NCBI GenBank assembly: GCA_938040325.1
Contig: CALHXW010000240.1
Location: forward strand, 1 to 51,298
Direction of reading: 5' to 3'
Origin: an uncultured bacterium
Lineage (GTDB): Bacteria > Myxococcota_A > UBA9042 > PHBI01
DNA length: 51,298 bases
Every line of letters starts with the position of its first letter. The first letter of the stretch is position 1. Below, piece after piece: positions 44,992 to 51,298 of the stretch. A model generated the notes under the pieces. That model was given only the letters and a program-made list of their open reading frames with translations. It was not told where the DNA came from and searched no databases. Both the position numbers and the translations under genes were made by a program.

Positions 44992-45273
44992 CTAGTCGTC
45001 GCCGTTGATGCGATCCTTGAGGTCCTTACCCACGCGGAAGAACGGCAGTCGCTTCGACGGCACCTTTACCTGCGTTCCTGTGCGTGGGTTTCGTCCGACG
45101 TACGCCTCGCGGTCGCGGGTCGTAAAGCTTCCAAAACCTCGAATCTCGACGCGGTCACCAGCGTGCATAGCGTCAGCGATTGCCCCAAAGACAGCGTTCA
45201 CAGCGCGCTCAGCTTGGCGTCGAGCGATGTTCTTGTCTTTGGCGATGACCTCGACCAGGTCAGAACGGTTCAT
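44992..45273 (-). CDS. HU/IHF-family DNA-bending protein
   Basis: 93 aa. It is a small nucleoid protein that bends DNA as a dimer. The fold signature GDRVEIRGFGSFTTRDREAYVGRNPRTG is intact, including the beta-arm prolines (NPRTG). It resembles IHF beta more than HU (MNRSDLVEVIAKD start). The second of two adjacent ATGs is chosen because GGAG then lies 5 nt away instead of 2. It is monocistronic, between apt and the Arg tRNA on the minus strand. Confidence 0.95.
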   Translation of the reverse strand: MNRSDLVEVIAKDKNIARRQAERAVNAVFGAIADAMHAGDRVEIRGFGSFTTRDREAYVGRNPRTGTQVKVPSKRLPFFRVGKDLKDRINGDD

Positions 45274-45306
45274 CATTGCTCCAAATGTTTGAGTAGTTTG
45301 GGTGCG

Positions 45307-45380
45307 TGCTCCCGACAGGATTCGAACCTGTGACCTACGGCTTAGGAGGCCGTTGCTCTATCCAGCTGAGCTACGAGAGC
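45307..45380 (-). tRNA. tRNA-Arg (anticodon CCT)
   Basis: 74 nt. All arms fold: acceptor GCTCTCG/CGGGAGC (one G-T pair), D-stem GCTC/GAGC with loop AGCTGGATA, anticodon stem ACGGC/GCCGT with loop CTCCTAA, T-arm ACAGG-TTCGAAT-CCTGT. CCT reads AGG codons. CCA is not encoded after the discriminator A. Confidence 0.97.
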
Positions 45381-45392
45381 GCACGCCGGGTT

Positions 45393-45421
45393 GGGGTAGC
45401 AGGAGCCGATCTGGGGGTCAA
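45393..45421 (-). promoter_or_regulatory. Candidate promoter of tRNA-Arg
   Basis: Minus strand TTGACC (plus 45416-45421), 17-bp spacer, TACCCC (plus 45393-45398), GC-rich stretch up to the tRNA start, as in stable-RNA promoters under stringent control. An A-rich block with a small CCTTTC/GAAAGG hairpin lies immediately upstream, where an UP element would be. Confidence 0.45.
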
Positions 45422-45651
45422 CCCTTTCTTTTGAAAGGAAAATCTGGACATGTTGGCTTGTTTTTGGCGTTCGGTCCTTCGAGCCCCTTCGTCTCGTTTC
45501 GCGGTGCAGCAGTCGCTCGCGTCCGACCGCTCGTTGGTCGGCAGGGTCTGGCCAGGCGTCGTCCCGCCTCGCTTCGGCGCGTCCGCCGTTGACACGCGCC
45601 AGTGGCCTAGCTATCCCATCTCTCCCTCGTTGGTAGCGCCTGGAGTGTTCG

Positions 45652-47595
45652 ATGTCTCGGTCCCCAAAATACCTCACGACGCCCCTGTACTACCTCAACG
45701 CCAAGCCACACATCGGGCACGCATACTGCTCGATTCTAGTGGACGCCGTCGCGCGCTATGAGCGGCTGTTCGGTGGGGAGACGTACTTCCTCACTGGCAC
45801 TGACGAGCATGGCCAAAAGGTCGACAAGGCGGCACAGGCCCGGGGAATGGAGCCTCAAGCCCACGTCGATGAACTCCACCTCGCGTTCAAAGACCTCTGG
45901 CCCACCCTTAACATTGCGTATGACGACTTCATTCGCACCACGGAGCCTCGTCACAAGCAGGTCGTCACGGGCTTCCTGCAGAAGCTCTGGGATGACGGTG
46001 AAATCTACGCCGACGACTACGAGGGCTGGTATTCCACCACCGCAGAGCGCTTCTTCACCGAGGACGAGCTCGTGGATGGCCGCTGCCCGGACAGTGGCGG
46101 TGAAGTCACCCACATCAAAGAGCGAAACTACTTCTTTAAGATGTCGAAGTACGAAGACGCGCTCCGCCAGCACATCACGTCGACACCTGACTTCATTCGG
46201 CCCCCACACCGCGCCAACGAAGTGCTGGGCTTTCTCGACAAGGGGCTCGGCGACCTCTGTATCTCGCGCCCGAAGGAGCGCCTGAGCTGGGGGATCCCCC
46301 TACCCTTTGACGCCGAGTACGTGACCTACGTCTGGTTTGACGCGCTGTCGAACTACGTGAGCGCGCTCGGCTGGTCCAGCACTGGCGAGAGCACCAAGGC
46401 CTTCGACGATTGGTGGCCAGGGGCGAACCACTTCATCGGCAAAGACATCCTCACGACCCACTGCGTGTACTGGACCACGATGTTGTTGGCGCTCGGGATC
46501 CCGCTACCAAAGCACATCATCGCGACGGGCTGGTGGCTCTCCGACGACCGCAAGATGTCGAAGTCGATCGGCAACGTCGTCGACCCGCTCGGGATGAAGG
46601 ACGTGTACGGCCCGGACGTGCTTCGGTACTTCCTGCTACGCGACATGGTCATTGGTCTCGACAGCAACTTCTCTGAGGAAGCGCTCGTGCGGCGCAACAA
46701 CAGCGACCTTGCCAACGACCTTGGCAACCTCGCTCGGCGTGCAGCCGGACTGGTCACGCGATACTTCGACGGGCTAGTCCCGGAGCCAGGGGCGCCAACC
46801 GACGATGAGCTGGCGGTCATGAACGCTGCCAAGGGCTTGGCGGCGAACCTGATGGGCTGGGTGGACAAGCTCCAGATCCATCAAGCCATCGAAGAGACCA
46901 TGCAGTTCGTTCGCCAGCTCAACAAGTACATGACCGACACGGCGCCCTTTAAGACCATCAAGACGGACCCGCAAGCGGCCGCCCGCTCGCTCTACACGGT
47001 CGTCGAGGGCTTGCGCCACGCGGCGACGGTGCTCGGCCCGGTCATGCCTGTGAAGATGGCCGAGCTGGTCGCTGGCCTCGGTGTCGAGCCGGTTGAGCGT
47101 CTCGACGACCTGACATGGGGTGGCGTTGCGCCGGGCACGAAGCTTGGGCTTGAGACGGCGCTCTTTCCGCGCCGCGACCTGCCGGTATCGGCCGAAGCTG
47201 AAGCAACGCCCCCGAAGAAAAAGAAGAAGGCGAAGGCAGCCGCGAAGGCTGCGCCTGTGGCGGCCGACGGCAACATCGACTTCGATCACTTCATGAAGGT
47301 GGAGCTCGTCGCAGCCGACGTGATCGAGGCCGAGAAAGTGGAGGGGTCAGACAAGCTGCTCAAGCTCCAGGTCAGTCTCGGCGACGAGACCCGTCAGGTG
47401 GTGAGCGGCATTGCCGAGCACTACAGCGCCGAGTCGATGGTCGGAAAGCAGGTCGTGCTGGTCAAAAACCTCGCTCCCCGCAAGATCTTCAAGATCGTCT
47501 CACAGGGGATGATCATTGCAGCCGACACGGCCGACGGCGGCCTCGCGTTGATGGCGCCGACCCCTCGCGTCCCAGCGGGCACGCGCATTCACTAG
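45652..47595 (+). CDS. metG: Methionyl-tRNA synthetase with C-terminal tRNA-binding domain
   Basis: 647 aa. It attaches Met to tRNA-Met. Class I signatures HIGH (20-23) and KMSKS (301-305) are intact, and EHGQKVDKAAQARG and YEGWYST follow the usual order. The zinc knuckle is reduced: FFTEDELVDGRCPDSGGEV has only one Cys, so this form probably lacks the metal. A Lys/Ala-rich linker (PPKKKKKAKAAAKAAP, about 521-536) joins a tRNA-binding OB-fold domain (541-647), which mediates dimerisation. The ATG has GGAG 7 nt upstream. The 271 bp between the tRNA and metG contain the tRNA promoter but no gene. Confidence 0.97.
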   Translation: MSRSPKYLTTPLYYLNAKPHIGHAYCSILVDAVARYERLFGGETYFLTGTDEHGQKVDKAAQARGMEPQAHVDELHLAFKDLWPTLNIAYDDFIRTTEPRHKQVVTGFLQKLWDDGEIYADDYEGWYSTTAERFFTEDELVDGRCPDSGGEVTHIKERNYFFKMSKYEDALRQHITSTPDFIRPPHRANEVLGFLDKGLGDLCISRPKERLSWGIPLPFDAEYVTYVWFDALSNYVSALGWSSTGESTKAFDDWWPGANHFIGKDILTTHCVYWTTMLLALGIPLPKHIIATGWWLSDDRKMSKSIGNVVDPLGMKDVYGPDVLRYFLLRDMVIGLDSNFSEEALVRRNNSDLANDLGNLARRAAGLVTRYFDGLVPEPGAPTDDELAVMNAAKGLAANLMGWVDKLQIHQAIEETMQFVRQLNKYMTDTAPFKTIKTDPQAAARSLYTVVEGLRHAATVLGPVMPVKMAELVAGLGVEPVERLDDLTWGGVAPGTKLGLETALFPRRDLPVSAEAEATPPKKKKKAKAAAKAAPVAADGNIDFDHFMKVELVAADVIEAEKVEGSDKLLKLQVSLGDETRQVVSGIAEHYSAESMVGKQVVLVKNLAPRKIFKIVSQGMIIAADTADGGLALMAPTPRVPAGTRIH

Positions 47596-47704
47596 AGCAC
47601 CGTTCAGGTTAGTCGCTCCCTGCGGACTGACGTCAGCGACCGTCGTTGCTCCTTGGTCACTTATCCCGATAAACCCGCAGATCTTGTCGAGGCGCCCTGG
47701 CCTG

Positions 47705-48532
47705 TTAGAGCAGGTCGGCCACTAAGAGGTTGCGCAGCGCACCCGGTGCCTCAGCATGCACCCAGTGCCCGGCTTCGGCGATGACGTGCCGGCCTACCTG
47801 CTCGGGTCGTCGCGCGTCTAGCTCCGCTTGAGCCTCGGGCGTCCACCGGTCGCTTCGGCCGCCGATCACCAGCTGTGTGGTTGCCGGAGCCAGCTCGTCA
47901 ACGACCGACCACAGGTCAGACCTCAGGTAGTCGGCGATCATCTGCTCGATGTTGCCAAGGTGAAATCGCCAGGTGAATCCGCCCCCGGGCGCCCGGACGA
48001 GGTTGGTTGCCATCCAACGTGCGATGGCGGGTCCGATGCTGTGCTCAGCGAAGTGCTCGATGAGCTCGTTGCGTCCATTGATCGGCAGCTGGATGGCGTC
48101 TAGCGCTGCAAACACCCGGCCGATCTCACCCTGGGCACTGTCGTTTTGCACGACGCCAGGTGGGGCATCGATCACCCATACCTGCTCAAGGTGGACGTCC
48201 CTCCGACCGGCATACGCGAGGGCCACCTTGCCTCCGAACGAGTGGCCGATGACGGCGCTAGGCACGCCCATCGTGGGGTGGAGGGCCGTCAGGTCTTCAG
48301 CGCACGCGACCAAGGTCTGGGGGCCCGGCGCCGCACCACTGCGCCCGTGGTTGCGGAGGTCGACGAGCACCAGCTTGAGATCCGGCCGAACGCCAACCAA
48401 GCTGCGGCAGAAGCTCCGCCAGTTGTTAGCCGAGCCAAGTATGCCGTGCAGGACGTAGACGACGCGCCTAGAGGCACTGCCGGCATCGCCCTGCTCGACC
48501 GTGATCGCATTCGGTGTAAACGCTGCGTTCAT
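47705..48532 (-). CDS. Alpha/beta hydrolase (YbfF/ABHD11-like)
   Basis: 275 aa, predicted soluble. Oxyanion segment VLHGILGSANNWR, nucleophile elbow VIGHSFGGK, catalytic His in EAGHWVHAEAP, and VLVDLRNHGRS early in the fold: the order and wording match YbfF and ABHD11 esterases. An acid residue is likely in IGGRSDRW. Substrate unknown, probably short acyl esters. The ATG at 48532 is preferred over an upstream TTG at 48541; GGGG lies just before it. It converges on metG. Confidence 0.88.
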   Translation of the reverse strand: MNAAFTPNAITVEQGDAGSASRRVVYVLHGILGSANNWRSFCRSLVGVRPDLKLVLVDLRNHGRSGAAPGPQTLVACAEDLTALHPTMGVPSAVIGHSFGGKVALAYAGRRDVHLEQVWVIDAPPGVVQNDSAQGEIGRVFAALDAIQLPINGRNELIEHFAEHSIGPAIARWMATNLVRAPGGGFTWRFHLGNIEQMIADYLRSDLWSVVDELAPATTQLVIGGRSDRWTPEAQAELDARRPEQVGRHVIAEAGHWVHAEAPGALRNLLVADLL

Positions 48533-48602
48533 TAACCCCAAGCGTCGCGCTCCCTCTTGTGACGACCGCCAGAGTGCCTGCCGTCACAGACGGAGGTGCC
48601 AG

Positions 48603-50603
48603 TCACTTGACCGCGCGTCGGGCCGCCGCGCTGAGAAGTGCGGTGATCTGTTCCGCCATCACGGCGGGGTCATCCACCTTCGAGCCTTCGGTGAGGACGG
48701 CCTGTCCGTAGAGGAGCTCGATCCAACCCACGAGCTGCGCGTGCTCAGCAGAGTCGGCCTCGGGCCCCGCGGCCGCCAAGGCCGAGAGGTCTTTCACCAG
48801 CGCATGGCCTGCGTTGAGCTCAACGATTCGCTTCTGTGCGACGTAGCCCGGCTGACTCACGGCAAGCAGGCGTTCCATGTGGGCGTGGACACCGCCGTCA
48901 GGGATCACCAGGCACATGGGCGACTCCCGCAGCCGGGTCGAACGCTTCACGTCGCCGACACGCTCACCAAGCGTTGTCTTCATGAGCTCTGCGAGCGCCG
49001 TGAAGCCGGCGTCGTCGTCGTCTTTCGACGTCGTGTCGTCGTCCTTGTCGGCATCGTCGGCAACGTCGTCGTCGACTGAGAGGTTGGCCCCCATCGCGCT
49101 CTCAAAACCGAGATCGGCGTAGGTCTGCAGGGCACCGACCGCCCACTCGTCGATGGGGTCGGTGAGGTAGATCACCTCGTAGCCCTTAGCGCGCAGCGCC
49201 TCCAGATGCGGGCTCCGCTCGGCCGCGGCCACCGAGTCGGCGATCACGTAGTAGAAGCTCTGCTGCCCGTCGGGCATTCGCTCCTTCACGGTGTCGAGCG
49301 ACACCCAGCCGCCACTTGAGCTGCTGGTCTTGACCCGCAGCAGCTTTGCGAGACGCGTCTTTTGCTGCGGCTCTACGTTGAAGCCTTCCTTGAGGACCGT
49401 GCCGTAGGTTTCCCACAGCGTCGTGTACGCAGCTTGATCCTCGGCCTCAGCGAGACGGTCGAGCAGGTCGAGCGACTTCTTGGTGACCTGCTTTTTGATG
49501 AAGCGGACCGTCGCGGAGTCTTGGAGAAGCTCGCGAGACACGTTGAGCGGCAGATCGTCGCTGTCGACCATGCCGCGGAAGAAGCGGAGGTAGGTCGGCA
49601 AGAGCGCTTCGCAGTCATCCATGATGAACACGCGCTTGACGTAGAGACGGACGCCGTGGCGCTGGTCGCGGGAGTAGAGGTCAAATGGCGGTCGCGTGGG
49701 CACGAAGAGCAACCCGTCAAAGAGCTGAGTGCCTTCCACGCGGAAGTGTGTGTGGGCGAGCGGTGGCTCCCAGTCACGCGTCAGGTGCTTGTAGAACTCG
49801 TGATAGTCTTCGTCTTTGAGCTCCGACTTCGGGCGCTGCCAGAGGGCGGTGGCCTTGTTGACCTGGACCAGCTCTTTGGTGACGGTCGGCGTCGCGTCGT
49901 CGGTGAGTTCCTCACCCTCGGCGGCCACAGGCGGGACCATCCGCTCGACCTCAAGCTTGATCGGATGCGAGATGTAGTCGGAGTAGCGCGTGATCAGGCT
50001 CCGAAGGGTGTAGTCGGCCAGGAACTCGGTCGCGTCGTCCTTGAGGTGCAAGGTGATCGTGGTGCCGTGGCTCGCTCGCTCGCTCGGGCTGATGGTGAAG
50101 CCATCGTCGGCCGCAGATACCCAGCGCCAGGCCTCGGTGGACCCGGCTGCACGACTGACGACCTCGACCCGGTCAGCCACAAGGAACGCACTGTAGAAGC
50201 CAACGCCGAACTGGCCGATCAGCTGCACGGCAGCGTCGTCACCCTTGTTCTTCTCAAGCGCGTCGACAAACGCCCGTGAGCCACTCCTAGCGATGGTTCC
50301 GAGGTTGGCGACGAGCTCGTCTTTGCTCATGCCGATGCCCGTGTCGGCCAGCGTGAGGGTCTTGGCATCGCGGTCGGGCGTGACGACGACCTCGAGCACG
50401 CTTGCATCAAGCGAGTGGTCGGTGAGCGCCCGGTAGCGGAGCTTATCGAGTGCATCCGACGCGTTCGACACGAGCTCCCGGACAAAGATCTCCTTGTTGG
50501 AGTAGAGCGAGTTGATCACGAGGCGCAGGACCTGGCTGACCTCTGCCTCAAACCGATGGGTCTCCGCCTTTTCGTCAGGCGTCGTCGTCGTGTTCGCTTC
50601 CAT
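48603..50603 (-). CDS. htpG: Chaperone HtpG (bacterial Hsp90)
   Basis: 666 aa, slightly longer than E. coli HtpG (624). ATP-dependent chaperone acting as a dimer in the cytoplasm. N-domain ATP-site motifs: [21 protein letters not shown] and [17 protein letters not shown]. The middle domain contains [25 protein letters not shown] and [15 protein letters not shown]. Between middle and C-terminal domains is a strongly acidic stretch ([21 protein letters not shown]). AAGGAGG lies before the ATG. A promoter-like pair is upstream at 50638-50665. Confidence 0.97.
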
Positions 50604-50637
50604 AGGGCTCCCTCCTTGGTGTCAAAACGCGGCGCTA

Positions 50638-50665
50638 TCCATACGCACTTGTCGCGGCCAGTCAA
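50638..50665 (-). promoter_or_regulatory. Candidate htpG promoter
   Basis: Minus strand TTGACT (plus 50660-50665), 16-bp spacer, TATGGA (plus 50638-50643), giving a start about 30 nt before the ATG. A sigma-70-like reading; no CIRCE dyad is visible. Confidence 0.4.
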
Positions 50666-50731
50666 CACTGCCTTGCGTCTCAGTGGACACCGTCGGACTA
50701 TCGCGTCCGAATCCTGCACATGGAGCCTCCT

Positions 50732-51283
50732 ATGACCGCGATGCCTCACCTCTCCCGCAGCTCGTTGCTCGTCGTTGATGTGCAGCAGCGGCTCTTGCCC
50801 GCCATGGCAGCCGACGAACAGCATGGCCTCGTCAAGCAGGTCACAAACCTCATCGTCGCGACGAACACCCTCGGAGGGCACGTTGTGGTCAGCGAGCAAT
50901 ACCCGGCCGGTCTCGGGCCGACGGTTGCTGAGATCGCCGAGCACCTTGGCGATGCAGCACGCATTGAGAAGAACACGTTCAGTGTGATGCGGGCACCTTC
51001 GGTTCAGGCGGCGGGGCTGGCGCTCAGCGACGACGTCATCGTCTGCGGCATTGAAGCCCACGTCTGTGTGCTTGAGACCGGCCTTGACCTCTTGCGTGCC
51101 GGGCGCCGCGTGTGGGTCCCGTTCGACGCTGTGGCGTCCCGACAACCCACCTACAAGGCCAACGGACTGGAGATCCTAAGGCGTGCAGGTGCAGCGGTGG
51201 TTAACGCCGAGTCCTTGATCTGGCACGCGGTCGAGAGTGCGAAGAGTCCCCACTTCAAGGCGATGTCACGGCGTATTCGCTAG
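50732..51283 (+). CDS. Isochorismatase-family cysteine hydrolase
   Basis: 183 aa. The catalytic triad of the family is visible: Asp in VVDVQQR (D16), Lys in RIEKNTFSV (K80), Cys in GIEAHVCVLET (C112). It resembles YcaC/nicotinamidase-like hydrolases; substrate cannot be told. The ATG at 50732 is preferred because GGAG lies 6 nt upstream; an ATG at 50720 would leave no ribosome site. It is divergent from htpG and close to the right edge of the window. Confidence 0.9.
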   Translation: MTAMPHLSRSSLLVVDVQQRLLPAMAADEQHGLVKQVTNLIVATNTLGGHVVVSEQYPAGLGPTVAEIAEHLGDAARIEKNTFSVMRAPSVQAAGLALSDDVIVCGIEAHVCVLETGLDLLRAGRRVWVPFDAVASRQPTYKANGLEILRRAGAAVVNAESLIWHAVESAKSPHFKAMSRRIR

Positions 51284-51298
51284 TCTCAAATCAAGCGC

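Overview
The window is GC-rich (roughly 60-65% by eye) and densely packed with bacterial genes. The organism looks like a Gram-negative predatory or social deltaproteobacterium, most likely Myxococcota (Bradymonadia or Polyangia type). The basis is the mix of gene families: a Ser/Thr kinase, an FHA coiled-coil giant coupled to a PilZ protein, tandem outer-membrane beta-barrel proteins, Cys-rich and Gly-rich surface lipoproteins with D/T/P linkers, several HEAT-repeat proteins, and FtsY with a transmembrane anchor. This placement is inference; there is no rRNA or other marker to settle it. I see no IS element, phage, CRISPR array or recent-transfer island.

Layout. 0-2.1 kb (minus): aldo/keto reductase followed by a thioredoxin-TPR protein. 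2.3-7.0 kb (plus): an overlapping trio of SppA with a barrel-like front, a queuosine tRNA-guanine transglycosylase (Tgt) with a basic Gly/Arg tail, and a four-cluster polyferredoxin. 7.2-8.6 kb: a dCache-like membrane sensor without an output domain. 8.7-11.1 kb (minus): MutS2. 11.1-11.6 kb: a 500-bp noncoding stretch rich in inverted repeats. 11.6-15.5 kb (plus): FHA coiled-coil protein plus PilZ protein, ending at a strong hairpin terminator. 15.6-22.2 kb (minus): a PEGA-like secreted protein, HutI coupled to a HEAT-repeat membrane protein, two coupled outer-membrane barrels, and FtsY. 22.3-28.3 kb (plus): a MoxR cluster (Ig-like/DUF4129-like membrane protein, DUF4350 protein, MoxR ATPase, DUF58 protein), with a 20-bp perfect palindrome just before moxR.

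28.4-43.4 kb holds mostly envelope and surface functions. These are a membrane-anchored beta-propeller protein divergent from a lipoprotein hydrolase, a small conserved protein, a large AftB-like glycosyltransferase with duplicated flanking domains, a cytosolic Ser/Thr kinase, an amidase, a HEAT protein coupled to a class-I-glutamine-amidotransferase-like hydrolase, a Gly-rich beta-helix lipoprotein and a minimal sigma-like protein. 43.6-51.3 kb is more housekeeping: surE-apt, an IHF/HU protein, tRNA-Arg(CCT), metG, an alpha/beta hydrolase, htpG and an isochorismatase-family hydrolase.

The most notable assemblies are the MoxR cluster with its palindrome, the FHA/PilZ pair, the glycosyltransferase with repeated end domains, and the sppA-tgt-polyferredoxin trio. 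All family names come from reading motifs by eye, with no database search.
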